A DNA stretch of 64,000 nucleotides from Chamaelirium japonicum (Eukaryota; Streptophyta; Magnoliopsida; Liliales; Melanthiaceae), in assembly GCA_947650365.1 (NCBI GenBank), contig CANTAL010000126.1, positions 62,001 through 126,000 on the forward strand, given 5' to 3'. Positions 1 through 14,294 of the stretch are shown piece by piece. A model generated the notes under the pieces. It saw only the letters and a program-made list of their open reading frames with translations. It was not told where the DNA came from and did no database searches. The stretch's first letter is position 1. Each line of letters opens with the position of its first letter. The position numbers and the translations under genes were made by a program.

Positions 1-1324
1 TCGTACGATCCATTCTAATTCATTCGTACGATCTATTCTAATTCATTCGCACGAATGTATCCAATCTAGTTCATTCGTACGATCCATTCTAATTCATTCG
101 TACGATCCATTCTAATTCATTTGCACGATCCATTCTAATTCATTCGTACGATCCATTTTAATTCATTCATATGATCCATTCTAATTCATTCGTACGATCC
201 ATTCTAATTCATTCGCACGAATGTATCCATTCTAGTTCATTCGTACGATCCATTCTAATTCATTCGTACGATCTATTCTAATTCATTCGCACGATCCATT
301 CTAATTCATTCGTACGATCCATTCTAATTCATTCATATGATCCATTCTAATTCATTCGTACATCCATTCTAATTCATTCGTACGAATGTATCCATTCTAA
401 TTCATTCGTACGATCCATTCTAATTCATTCGTACGATCCATTCTAATTCATTCGTAAGATCCATTCTAATTCATTCCCACGATCCATTCTAATTTATTCG
501 TACGATCCATTCTAATTCATTCGTACGATCTATTCTAATTCATTCGCACGAATGTAACCATTCTAATTCATTCATACGATTCATTCTAATTCATTCGTAT
601 GAGCTATTCTAATTCATTCATACGCTCCATTCTAATTCATTCGTACGATCCATTCTAATTCATTCATACAATCCATTTAGATTCATTCGCACAAATGTAT
701 CCATTCAAATTCATTCGTACGATCCAGTCTAATTCATTCGTACGATCCATTCTAATTCATTCGCATGAATATATCCATTCTAATTCTTTCGTACGATGCA
801 TTCTAATTCATTCGTACGATCCATTCTAATTCATTCTCACAAATGTATCCATTCTAATTCATTCGTACGATCCATTCTAATTCATTCCTACGATCTATTC
901 TAATTCATTCGCTCGAATGTATCCATTTTAATTCATTCGTATGATCCATTCTAATTCATTCGTACGATCTAATTCATTCGTACGATCCATTCTAATTCAT
1001 TCGTACGATCGATTCTAATTCATTCGCACTATCCATTCTAATTCATTCGTACGATCCATTCTAATTCATTCGTATGATCCATTCTAATTTATTCATTCAA
1101 ATATATCCATTCTAATTCATTCGTACGATCCATTCTAATTCATTCGCACGATCCATTCTAATTCATTCACACGAATGTATCCATTCTAATTCATTTGCAC
1201 GATCTATTCTAATTCATTTGTACGATCCATTCTAATTCATTCTAATTCATTCGTACGATCCATTCTACGATCCATTCTAATTCATTCGTATATTCCATTC
1301 TAATTCATTAGCACGATCCATGTT
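1..1324 (+). repeat. Satellite block, + orientation
   Basis: About 55 monomers. The first half shows the regular pattern of six short plus one long monomer (166 bp). Near 960-990 and 1230-1290 there are truncated monomers (CGATCTAATTC, double TCTAATTCATTC, TCTACGATCC). Confidence 0.95.
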
Positions 1325-1347
1325 AATGAATTAGAATGGATCGTACG
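1325..1347 (-). repeat. Single inverted monomer
   Basis: One '-' monomer between GCACGATCCATGTT and GATCCAATC. The right edge is a 16-bp palindrome, TGGATCGTACGATCCA. It is conserved at 41059 and 50842. Confidence 0.93.
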
Positions 1348-2798
1348 ATCCAATCTAATTCATTCATACGATCCATTCTTACTCATTCGTATGATCCATT
1401 CTAATTCAATCGTACGATCCATTCTAATTCATTCGTACGATCCATTCTAATTCCTTCGTACGATCCATTCTAATTCATTCGTACGATCCATTCTAATTCA
1501 TTCGTACGATCCATTCTAATTCCTTTGTACGATCCGTTCTAATTCATTCGTACGATCCATTTTAATTCATTCGCGCAATCTATTCTAATTCATTCGTACG
1601 ATCCATTCTAATTCATTCGTACGATCCATTCTAATTCATTCATACAATCCATTCTAATTTATTCGCACGAATGTATCCATTCTAATTCATTCGTACGATG
1701 CATTCTAATTCATTCGCACAATCTATTCTAATTCATTCATACGATCCATTCTAATTCATTCGCACGAATGTATCCATTCTAATTCATTCATATGATCCAT
1801 TCTACTTCATTCGTACTATCCGTTCTAATTCACTGATACGATCCATTCTAATTCATTCATACGATCCATTCTAATTTATTTGCACGAATATATCCATTCT
1901 AATTCATTCGTACGATCCATTCTAATTCCTTCGTACGATCCATTCTAATTCCTTCGTACGATCCATTCTATTTCATTCGTATGATCCATTCTAATTCCTT
2001 CGTACGATCCATTCTAATTCCTTCGTATCCATTCTAATTCACTCATACGATCCATTCTAATTCATTCGTACGATCCATTCTAATTTATTCATACAATCCA
2101 TTCTAATTCTTTCGCACGAATGTATCCATTCTAATTCATTCGTACGATCAGTTCTAATTCATTCACAAAATCTATTCTAATTCATTCATACGATCCATTC
2201 TAATTCATTCACACGAATATATCCATTCTAAATCATTCATACGATCCATTCTAATTCATTCGTACGATCCATTCTAATTCACTCATACGATCCATTCTAA
2301 TACATTCATACGATCCATTCTAATTTATTTGCACGAATATATCCATTCTAATTCATTCGTACGATCCATTCTAATTCCTTCGTACGATCCATTCTAATTC
2401 ATTCGTACGATCTATTCTAATTCATTCGTACGATCCATTCTAATTCATTCGTACGATCCATTCTAATTCCTTCGTACGATCCATTCTAATTCATTCGTAC
2501 GATCCATTCTAATTCATTCATACAATCCATTCTAATTCTTTCACACGATCCATTCTAATTCATTCGTACGATCCATTCTAATTCATTCGTGCAATCCATT
2601 CTATTTCATTCGTACGATCCATTCTAATTTCTTCGTACGATCCATTCTAATTCATTCATACGATCCATTCTAATTCATTCATACAATCCATTCTAATTCT
2701 TTCACACGATCCATTCTAATTCATTCGTAAGATCCATTCTAATTCATTCGTGCAATCCATTCTAATTCATTCGTGCAATCCATTCTAATTCATTCGTA
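1348..2798 (+). repeat. Satellite block, + orientation
   Basis: About 60 monomers ending at J7. CTAATTCC and CACTCATACG variants are frequent. Its length, 1451 bp, is identical to 50865-52315. Confidence 0.95.
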
Positions 2799-3730
2799 GA
2801 ATAGATTGTACGAATGAATTAGATTGGATCGTACGAATGAATTAGAATGGATCGTACGAAGGAATTAGAATGGATCGTACGAATGAATTAGAATGGATAC
2901 ATTCGTGCGAATGAATTAGAATAGATTGTGCGAATGAATTAGAATGGATCGTACGAATGAATTAGAATGGATCATACGAATGAATTAGAATGGATACATT
3001 CGTGCGAATGAATTAGAATGGATCGGACGAATGAATTAGAATGGATCGTACCAATGAATTAGAATGGATCGTACGAATGAATTAGAATGGATACATTCGT
3101 GCGAATGAATTAGAATTGATCGTACGAATGAATTAGAATGGATCGTGCGAATGAATTAGAATGGATCGTACGAATGAATTAGAATGGATCGTACGAATGA
3201 ACTAGAATGGATACATTCGTGCGAATGAATTTGAATGGATCGTACGAATGAATTAGAATGGATCGTACGAATGAATTAAAATGGATCTTACGAATGAATT
3301 AGAATGGATCGTACGACTAAATTAGAATGGATCGTACGAATGAATTAGAATGGATACATTCGTGCAAATGAATTAGAATGGATCGGACGAATGAATTAGA
3401 ATGGATCATACGAATGAATTAGAATGGGTCAAATGAATGAATTAGAATGGTTACATTCATGCGAATGAATTAGAATGGATCGTACGAATGGATTAGAATG
3501 GATCGTATGAATGGATTAGAATGGATACATTCGAGCGAATGAATTAGAATGGATCGTACGAATGAATTAGAATGGATCGTACGAATGGATTAGAATGGAT
3601 CCTACGAATGGATTAGAATGGATACCTTTGTGCATATGAATTAGAATGGATCGTACGAATGAATTAGAATGGATCATATTAATGAATTAGAATGGATCGT
3701 ACGAATGAATTAGAATGGATACATTCGTGC
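2799..3730 (-). repeat. Satellite block, - orientation
   Basis: About 39 monomers between J7 and J5. Its length, 932 bp, is identical to 52316-53247. A group of GGATTAG variants lies near the right end. Confidence 0.95.
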
Positions 3731-3896
3731 ACGATCCATTATAATTTATTCGCACGAATGTATCCATTCTAATTCATTCGTACGATCCATTCTAATTCAT
3801 TAATATGATCCCTTCTAATTCATTCGTACGATCCATTCTAATTCATATGCACATAGGTATCCATTCTAATTCAGTCGTACGATCCATTCTAATTCA
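3731..3896 (+). repeat. Satellite block, + orientation, 166 bp
   Basis: Seven monomers between J5 and J6. It carries a CATATGCACATAGGTATCC long variant. Five blocks of this same length exist in the window. Confidence 0.95.
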
Positions 3897-6418
3897 GGAT
3901 CGTACGAATGAATTAGAATGGATACATTCGTGCGAATGAATTAGAATTGATCGTATGAATGAATTAGAATGGATCGTGCGAATGAATTAGAATGGATCGC
4001 ATGAATGAATTAGAATGGATCGTACGAATGAACTAGAATGGATACATTCGTGCGAATGAATTAGAATGGATCGTACGAATGAATTAGAATGGATCGTACG
4101 AATGAATTAGAATGGATCTTACGAATGAATTAGAATGGATCGTACGAATGAATTAGAATGGATCGTACGAATGAATTAGAATGGATACATTCGTGCGAAT
4201 GAATTAGAATGGATCGGACGAATGAATTAGAATGGATCGTACGAATGAATTAGAGTGGTTACATTCATGCGAATGAATTAGAATGGATCGTACGAATGGA
4301 TACGAATGGATCATACGAATGGATTAGAATGGATACATTCGAGCGAATGAATTAGAACGGATCATACGAATGAATTAGAATGGATCGTACGAATGGATTA
4401 GAATGGATCCTACGAATGGATTAGAATTGATACCTTTATGCATATGAATTAGAATGGATCGTACGAATGAATTAGAATGGATCATATTAATGAATTAGAA
4501 TGGATCGTACGAATGAATTAGAATGGATACATTCGTGCGAATGAATTAGAATGGATCGTGCGAATCAATTAGACTGGATCGTGCGAATGAATAAGAATAG
4601 ATCATACGAATGAATTAGAATGGATCGTACGAATTAATTAGAATGGATACATTCATGCGAATGAATTAGAATGGATTGTATGAATGAATTAGAATGGATC
4701 GTACGAATGAATTAGAATGGATCATACGAATTAATTAGAATGGATCATACGAATGAATTAGAATGGATCGTACGAATGAATTAGAATGGATTCATTCGTG
4801 CGAATGAATTAAAATGGATTGTGCGAATGAATAAGAACAGATCGTGCGAATGAATTAGAATGGATCGTACGAATGAATTAGAATGGATCGTGCGAATGAA
4901 TTAGAATGGATCGTACGAATGAATTAGAATGGATACATTTGTACGAATGAATTAGAATGGATCGTACGAATGAATTGGAATGGATCGTATGAATGAATTA
5001 GAATGGATCGTACGAATGAATTAGAATGGATCGTGCGAATGAATTAGAATGGATCGTACGAATGAATTTGAATGGATCATACAAATGAACTAGAATGGAT
5101 ACATTCGTGCGAATGAATTAGAATGGATCATACGAATGAATTAGAATGGATCGTACAAATGAATTAGAATGGATCTTTCGAATGAATTAGAATGGATCGT
5201 ACGAATGAATTAGAATGGATCGTACGAATGAATTAGAATGGATACATTCGTGCGAATGAATTAGAATGGATCGGACGAATGAATTAGAATGGATCGTACG
5301 AATGAATTAGAATGGATCGTACGAATGAATTAGAATGGATCCTACGAATAAATTAGAATGGATACATTCGTCCGAATGAATTAGAATGGATCGTGTGAAA
5401 GAATTAGAATGGCGAATGAATTAGAATGGATACATTTGTGCGAATGAATTAGAATGGATCGTACGAATGAATTAGAATGGATCGTATGAAAGAATTAGAA
5501 TGGATCGTACGAATTAATTAGAATGGATCGTGCGAATGAATTAGAATGGATTGTATGAATGAATTAGAATGGATCATACGAATGAATTAGAATGGATACA
5601 TTCTTGCGAATGAATTAGAATGGATCGTACGAATGAATTAGAATGGATTGTACGAATGAATTAAAATGGATCTTACGAATGAATTATAATGGATCGTACG
5701 AATGAATTAGAATGGATCGTACGAATGAATTAGAATGGATCTTACGAATGAATTAGATTAGATCGTACGAATAAATTAGAATGGATCGTATGAATGATTT
5801 AGAATGGATACATTCGTGCGAATGAATTAGAATGGATCGGACGAATGAATTAGAATGGATCGTAGGAATGAATTAGAATGGATCAAATGAATGAATTAGA
5901 ATGGTTACATTCATGCGAATGAATTAGAATGGATCGTACGAATGGATTAGAATGGATCGGACGAATGGATTAGAATGGATACATTCGTGCGAATAAATTA
6001 GAATGGATCATACGAATGAGTAAGAATGGATCGTACGAATGAAATAGAATGGATTGTACGAATGAATTAGAATGGATCGTGCGAATGAATTTGAATGGAT
6101 TGTACGAATGAATTAGAATGGATCGTGCTAATGAATTAGAATTGATCGTACGAATGAAATAGAATGGATTGTAGGAATGATTTAGAATGGATCATACGAA
6201 TGAATTAGAATGGATCGTACGAATGATATAGAATGGATATATTCGTGCGAATGAATTAGAATGGATCATACGAATGAGTAAGAATGGATCGTACGAATGA
6301 AATAGAATGGATTGTACGAATGAATTAGAATGGATTCGTACGAATGAATTAGAATGGATACATTCGTGCGAATGAATTAGAATGGATCGTATGAATGAAT
6401 TAGAATAGATTGTGCGAT
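3897..6418 (-). repeat. Satellite block, - orientation
   Basis: About 105 monomers between J6 and J8. It matches 53414-55912 with one extra 23-bp monomer. A truncated monomer (GAATTAGAATGGCGAATG) lies near 5405. Confidence 0.95.
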
Positions 6419-6691
6419 CGTACGATCCATTCTAATTCATTCGTACGATCCATTCTAATTCATTCGTAAGATCCATTCTAATTCATTCGTACGATCTATT
6501 CTAATTCATTCGTACGATCCATTCTAATTCATTCGCACGAATGTATCTATTCTAGTTCATTCATACGATCCATTCTAATTCATTCGTACGATCCATTCTA
6601 ATTCATTTGCACGATCCATTCTAATTCATTCGTACGATCAATTCTATTTCATTCGCACGAATGTATCCATTCTAATTCATTCGTACGATCC
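6419..6691 (+). repeat. Satellite block, + orientation, 273 bp
   Basis: About 11 monomers between J8 and J9. The identical length occurs at 47226 and 55913. Confidence 0.95.
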
Positions 6692-7389
6692 TGAATTAGA
6701 ATGGATCGTACGAATGAATTAGAATGGATCGTACGAATGAACTAGAATGGATACATTCGTGTGAATGAATTAGAATGGATCGTACGAATGAATTAGAATG
6801 GATCATACGAATGAATTAGAATGGATCGTACGAATGAATTAGAATGGATCATACGAATGAATTAGAATGGATCATACGAATGAGTAATAATGGATCGTAC
6901 GAATGAAATAGAATGGATTGTACGAATGAATTAGAATGGATCGTACGAATGAATTAGAATGGATCGTGTGAAAGAATTAGATTGGATTGTATGAATGAAT
7001 TAGAATGGATCATATGAATGAATTAGAATGGATCGTGCGAAGGAATTCGAATGGATCGTACGAAAGAATTAGAATGGATCGTACGAATTAATTAGAATGG
7101 ATACATTCGTGCGAATGAATTAGAATGGATTCATTCGTGCGAAAGAATTAGAATAGATCGTATGAATGAATTAGAATGGATCCTATAAATGAATTAGAAT
7201 AGATCGTGCAAATGAATTAGAATGGATCGTACGAATGAATTAGAATGGATCGTGCTAATGAATTAGAATTGATCGAACGAATGAATTAGCATGGATCGTG
7301 CTAATGAATTAGAATGGAACGTACGAATGAATTAGAATGGATCGTGTGAAAGAATTAGAATGGATTGTATGAATGAATTAGAATGAATT
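6692..7389 (-). repeat. Satellite block, - orientation, 698 bp
   Basis: About 30 monomers between J9 and J3. The identical length occurs at 47499 and 56186. It contains GTGCTAATG and GAACGAATG variants. Confidence 0.95.
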
Positions 7390-7838
7390 CGTACGATCCA
7401 TTCGAATTGATTCGCACGATCCATTCTAATTCATTCCTACGATCCATTCTAATTCATTCATACAATCCATTCTAATTCTTTCACACGATCCATTCTAATT
7501 CATTCGTAGGATCCATTCTAATTCATTCGAACAATCTATTCTATTTCATTCGTACGATCCATTCTTACTCATTCGTATGATCCATTCTAATTCATTCGGA
7601 CGAATGTATCCATTCTAATTTATTCGTACGATCCATTCTAATTCATTCGTACGATCCATTCTAATTCATTCGTACGATCCATTCTTACTTATTCGTATGA
7701 TCCATTCTAATTCATTCGTACGATCCATTCTAATTCATTCTTACGATCCATTCTAATTCATTCGCATAATCTATTCTAATTCATTCGTACGATCCATTCT
7801 AATTCATTCGTACGATCCATTCTAATTCATTCGTACGA
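7390..7838 (+). repeat. Satellite block, + orientation
   Basis: About 19 monomers between J3 and J10. It carries several TTCTTACTCATTC variants that remove the usual TAA. Confidence 0.95.
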
Positions 7839-7853
7839 TCGTACGAATGAATT
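7824..7853. repeat. 30-bp perfect palindrome at J10
   Basis: Centred on CGATCG where '+' monomers meet '-' monomers. It is shorter than the equivalent sites in copies C and B because an ATTCG variant interrupts the right arm. Confidence 0.95.
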
Positions 7854-8596
7854 CGAATGGATCGTACAGAATGAATTAGAATGGATTGTATGAATGAATT
7901 AGAATGGAGACATTCGTGTGAATGAATTAGAATGGATCATACGAATGAGTAAGAATGGATCGTACGAATGAAATAGAATGGATTGTACGAATGAATTAGA
8001 ATGGATCGTACAAATGAATTAGAATGGATCGTACGAATGAATTAGAATGAATCATACGAATGAGTAAGAATGGATCGTACAAATGAAAGAGAATGGATTG
8101 TACGAATGAATTAGAATGGATCGTACGAATGAATTAGAATGGATCGTGTGAACGAATTAGAATGCATTGTATGAATGAATTAGAATGGATCGTATGAATG
8201 AATTAGAATGGATCGTGCGAATGAATTCGAATGGATCGCATAATCCATTCGAATAGAATGGATCATATGAATGAATTAGAATGGATCGGGCGAATGAATT
8301 AGAATGGATTGTAGGAATGAATTAGAATGGATCGTATGAATGAATTAGAATGGATCGTATGAATGAATTAGAATGGATCGTGCGAATGAATTAGAATGGA
8401 TCTTACGAATGAATTAGAATGGATCGTACGAATGAATTAGAAAGGATCATACGAATGAATTAGAATGGATCATACGAATGAGTAAGAATGGATCGTATGA
8501 ATGAAATAGAATGGATTATACGAATGAATTAGAATGGATACATTCATGCGAATGAATTAGAATGGATCGGACGATTGAATTAGAATGGATCGTACG
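7839..8596 (-). repeat. Satellite block, - orientation, 758 bp
   Basis: About 33 monomers between J10 and J11. It contains the CGCATA micro-inversion. The same length occurs at 48577 and 57310. Confidence 0.95.
8225..8254. repeat. Inverted repeat with 12-bp arms, 6-base spacer
   Basis: ATTCGAATGGAT, spacer CGCATA, then the complement. It is a micro-inversion of about half a monomer inside a '-' block, and is also found at 48963 and, imperfect, near 57708. Confidence 0.9.
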
Positions 8597-9544
8597 ATTC
8601 ATTCTAATCATTCGTACGATCCATTCTAATACATTCGTACGATTCATGCTAATTCATTCGCACGATCCATTCTAATTCATTCGTACGAATGTATCCATTC
8701 TAATTCATTCGTACGATCCATTCTAATTCATTAATATGATCCATTCTAATTCATTCGTCCGATCCATTCTAATTCATTCGCACGAATGTATCCATTCTAA
8801 TTCATTCGTACGATCCATTCTAATTCATTCGTAAGATCCATTCTAATTCATTCGTACGATCCATTCTAATTCATTCGTACGATCCATTCTAATTCATTCG
8901 CACGAATGTATCCATTCTAGTTCATTCATACGATCCATTCTAATTCATTCGTACGATCCATTCTAATTCATTCGCACGATCCATTCTAATTCATTCGTAC
9001 GATCCATTCTAATTCATTCATACGATCCATTCTAATTCATTCGTACGATCCATTCTAATTTATTCGCACGATCCATTCTAATTCATTCGTACGATCCATT
9101 CTAATTCTTTCACACGATCCATTCTAATTCATTCGTACGATCCATTCTAAATCATTTGCACGATCCATTCTAATTCATTCATATGATCCATACTAATTTA
9201 TTCGTATGATCCATTCTAATTAATTCGTATGATCCATTCTAATTCATTCGTACGATCCATTCTAATTCATTCATACAATCCATTCTAATTCATTCGCACG
9301 AATGTATCCATTCTAATTAATTCGTACGATCCATTCTAATCCATTTGTATGATCTATTCTTATTCATTCGTACGATCCAGTCTAATTGATTCGCACGATC
9401 CATTCTAATTCATTCGCACGAATGTATCCATTCGAATTCATTCGTACGATCCATTCTAATTCATTAATATGATCCATTCTAATTCATTCGTACGATCCAT
9501 TCTAATTCATATGCACAAAGGTATCCATTCTAATTCATTCGCCC
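8597..9544 (+). repeat. Satellite block, + orientation
   Basis: About 40 monomers between J11 and J12. It is four monomers (92 bp) shorter than its partner 58068-59107. Confidence 0.95.
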
Positions 9545-9846
9545 GAAAGAATTAGAATGGATTGTATGAAAGAATTAGAATGGATCGTGTGAATGAATTA
9601 GAATGGATCGTACGAAGGAATTAGAATGGATCGTATGAAGGAATTAGAATGGATCATACGAATTAGTAAGAATGGATCGTACGAATGAAATAGAATAGAT
9701 TGTACGAATGAAATTGAATGGATCCTACGAATGAATTAGAATGGATCGTGTGATAGAATTAGAATGGATTGTATGAATGAATTAGAATAGATCGTATGAA
9801 TGAATTAGAATGGATTGTGCGAATGAATTCGAATGGATCGTACGAA
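9545..9846 (-). repeat. Satellite block, - orientation, 302 bp
   Basis: About 13 monomers between J12 and J1. The identical length occurs at 59108. Confidence 0.95.
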
Positions 9847-12065
9847 TTCATTCTAATTCATTCATACAATCCATTCTAATTCTTTCACACGATCCATTCT
9901 AATTCATTCGTACGTTCCATTCTAATTCATTAGCACGATCCATGCTAATTCATTCGTTCGATCAATTCTAATTCATTAGCACGATCCATTCTAATTCATT
10001 CGTACGATCCATTCTAATTCATTCGCACGATCCATTCTAATTCATTCATAGGATCCATTCTAATTCATTCATACGATCTATTCTAATTCTTTCGCACGAA
10101 TGTATCCATTCTAATTCATTCGCACGAATGTATCCATTCTAATTCATTCGTACGATCCATTCTAATTCATTCGTACGATCCATTCTAATTCATTCATACG
10201 ATCTATTCTAATTCATTCATACAATCCATTCTAATTTTTTCACACGATCCATTCTAATTCATTCGTACGATCCATTCTAATTCATTCGCACAATCCGTTC
10301 TATTTCATTCATACGATCCATTCTTACTCATTGGTATGATCCATTCTAATTCATTCGCACGAATGTATCCATTCTAATTCATTCGTACGAATCCATTCTA
10401 ATTCATTCGTACAATCCATTCTATTTCATTCGTACGATCCATTCTTACTCATTCGTATGATCCATTCTAATTCATTCGCACGAATGTATCCATTCTAAAT
10501 CATTCGTACGATCCATTCTATTTCATTCGTACGATCCATTCTAAATCATTCGTACAATCCATTCTATTTCATTCGTACGATCAATTCTAATTCATTAGCA
10601 TGATCCATTATAATTCATTTGTACGATCCATTCAAATTCATTCGCACGATCCATTCTAATTCATTCGTACAATCCATTCTATTTCATTCGTACGATCCAT
10701 TCTTACTCATTCGTATGATCCATTCTAATTCATTCACACGAATGTATCCATTCTAATCCATTCGTACGATCCATTCTAATCCATTCGTATGATCCATTCT
10801 AATTCATTCGCATGAATGTAACCATTCTAATTCATTCATTTGATCCATTCTAATTCATTCGTACGATCCATTCTAATTCATTCGTCCGATCCATTCTAAT
10901 TCATTCGCACGAATGTATCCATTCTAAACCATTCATACGATCCATTCTAATTTATTCGTACGATCTATTCTAATTCATTCGTAAGATCCATTCTAATTCA
11001 TTCGTACGATCCATTCTAATTCATTCGTACGATCCATTCTAATTCATTCGTCCGATCCATTCTAATTCATTTGCACGAATGTATCCATTCTAGTTCATTC
11101 GTACGATCCATTCTAATTCATTCGTACGATCCATTCTAATTCATTCGCACGATCCATTCTAATTCATTCGTACGATCCATTCTAATTCATTCATACGATC
11201 CATTCTAATTCATTCGTACGATCCATTCTAATTCATTCGCACAAATGTATCCATTCTAATTCATTCGTACGATCCATTCTAATTCATTCGCATGATCCAT
11301 TCTAATTCATTCGTACGATCCATTCTAATTCTTTCACACGATCCATTCTAATTCATTCGTACGATCCATTCTAATTCATTCGCACGATCCATTCTAATTC
11401 ATTCGTACGATCAATTCTAATTCATTCATACGATCCATTCTAATTCATTCGTACGATCCATTCTAATTCATTCGCACAAATGTATCCATTCTAATTCATT
11501 CGTACGATCCATTCTAATTCATTCGCACGATCCATTCTAATTCATTCGTACGATCCATTCTAATTCATTCGCACAATCTGTTCTTATTCATTCGCACAAT
11601 CCATTCTAATTCATTCGCACGAATGTATCCATTCTAATTCATTCGTACGATCCATTCTAATTCATTCGTACGATCCATTCTAATTCATTCGTACGATCCA
11701 TTCTAATTCATTCGTATGATCCATTCTAATTCATTCGTACGATCCATTCTAATTCATTCATACAATCCATTCTAATTCATTCATACAATCCATTCTAATT
11801 CATTCGTACGATCCATTCTAATTCACTCATACGATCCATTCTAATACATTCATAGGATCCATTCTAATTCATTTGCACGAATATATCCATTCTAATTCAT
11901 TCGTACGATCCATTCTAATTCCTTCGTACGATCTATTCTAATTCATTCGTACGATCCATTCTAATTCTTTCGTACGATCCATTCTAATTTCTTCGTACGA
12001 TCCATTCTAATTCATTCGTACGATCCATTCTAATTCATTCGTACAATCTATTCTAATTCATTCGT
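9847..12065 (+). repeat. Satellite block, + orientation
   Basis: About 94 monomers between J1 and J4. It is two monomers longer than 59410-61582. The GATCTGTTCTTATTC variant near 11575 is shared with 18233, 22922, 26667 and 61140. Confidence 0.95.
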
Positions 12066-13079
12066 ACGAATGGATACATTCGTGTGAATGAATTAGAATG
12101 GATCGTACGAATGAGTAAGAATGGATCGTACGAATGAAATAGAATGGATTGCACAAATGAATTAGAATGGATCGTACGAATGAATTAGAATGGATTGTAT
12201 GAATGAATTAGAATGGTTCGTACGAATGAATTAGAATGGATCATACGAATTAATTAGAATGGATCATACGAATGAATTAGAATGGATCGTACGAATGAAT
12301 TAGAATGGATACATTCGTGCGAATGAATTAAAATGGATTGTGCGAATGAATAAGAATAGATCATGCGAATGAATTAGAATGGATCGTACGAATGAATTAG
12401 AATGGATCGTGCGAATGAATTAGAATGGATCGTACGAAGGAATTAGAATGGATACATTTGTGCGAATGAATTAGAATGGATCGTACGAATGAATTATAAT
12501 GGATCGTATGAATGAATTAGAATGGATCATACGAATGAATTAGAATGGATCGTGCGAATGAATTAGAATGGATCGTACGAATGAACTAGAATGGATACAT
12601 TCGTGCGAATGAATTAGAATGGATCATACGAATGAATTAGAATGGATCGTACGAATGAATTAGAATGGATCTTACGAATGAATTAGAATGGATCGTACGA
12701 ATGAATTAGAATGGATCGTACGAATGAATTAGAATGGATACATTCGTGCGAATGAATTAGAATGGATCAGACGAATGAATTAGAATGGATCGTACGAATG
12801 AATTAGAATGGATCGTACGAATGAATTAGAATGGATCGTTCGAATAAATTAGAATGGATACATTCGTCCGAATGAATTAGAATGGATCATACGAATGAGT
12901 AAGAATGGATCGTACGAATGAAATAGAATAGATTGTACGAATTAATTAGAATGGATCCTACGAATGAATTAGAATGGATCGTGTGAAAGAATTAGAATGG
13001 ATTGCATGAATGAATTAGAATGGATCATATGAATGAATTAGAATGGATCGTGCGAATCAATTCGAATGGATCGTACGAA
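12066..13079 (-). repeat. Satellite block, - orientation, 1014 bp
   Basis: About 42 monomers between J4 and J1. The identical length occurs at 61583. Confidence 0.95.
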
Positions 13080-14294
13080 TTCATTCTAATTCATTTATAC
13101 AATCTATTCTAATTCTTTCACACAATCCATTCTAATTCATTCGTACGTTCCATTCTAATTCATTAGCACGATCCATGCTAATTCATTCGTTCGATCAATT
13201 CTAATTCATTAGCACGATCCATTCTAATTCATTCGTACGATCCATTCTAATTCATTCGCACGATCCATTCTAATTCATTCATAGGATCCATTCTAATTCA
13301 TTCATACGATCTATTCTAATTCTTCCGCACGAATGTATCCATTCTAATTCATTCGCACGAATGTATCCATTCTAATTCATTTGTACGATCCATTCTAATT
13401 CATTTGTACGATCCATTCTAATTCATTTATACGATCTATTCTAATTCATTCATACAATCCATTCTAATTCTTTCACACGATCCATTCTAATTCATTCATA
13501 CGATCCATTCTAATTCATTCGCACAATCCATTCTATTTCATTCGTACAATCCATTCTTACTCATTGGTACGATCCATTCTAATTCATTTGCACGAATGTA
13601 TCCATTCTAATTCATTCGTACAAATCCATTCTAATTCATTCGTACAATCCATTCTATTTCATTCATACGTTCCATTCTTACTCATTCGTATGATCCATTC
13701 TAATTCATTCGCACGAATGTATCCATTCTAAATCATCCGTACGATCTATTCTAATTCATTCGTACGATCCATTCTATATCATTCGTACAATCCATTCTAT
13801 TTCATTCGTACGATCAATTCTAATTCATTAGCATGATCCATTCTAATTCATTCGTACGATCCATTCAAATTCATTCGCACGATCCATTCTAATTCATTCG
13901 TATAATCCATTCTATTTCATTCGTACGATCCATTCTTACTCATTCGTATGATCCATTCTAATTCATTCGCACGAATGTATCCATTCTAATCCATTCGTAC
14001 GATCTATTCTAATCCATTCGTACGATCCATTCTAATTCATTCGCATGAATGTAACCATTCTAATTCATTCATTTGATCCATTCTAATTCATTCGTACGAT
14101 CCATTCTAATTCATTCGTCCGATCCATTCTAATTCATTCGCACGAATGTATCCATTCTAAACCATTCATACGATCCATTCTAATTTATTCGTACGATCCA
14201 TTCTAATTCATTCATAAGATCTATTCTAATTCGTTCGTACGATCAATTCTAATCCATTCGTACGATCCATTCTTACTCATTCGTATAATCCATT
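13080..14294 (+). repeat. Satellite block, + orientation, 1215 bp
   Basis: About 51 monomers between J1 and J2. The identical length occurs at 62597, and a slightly shorter relative lies at 44881. Confidence 0.95.
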
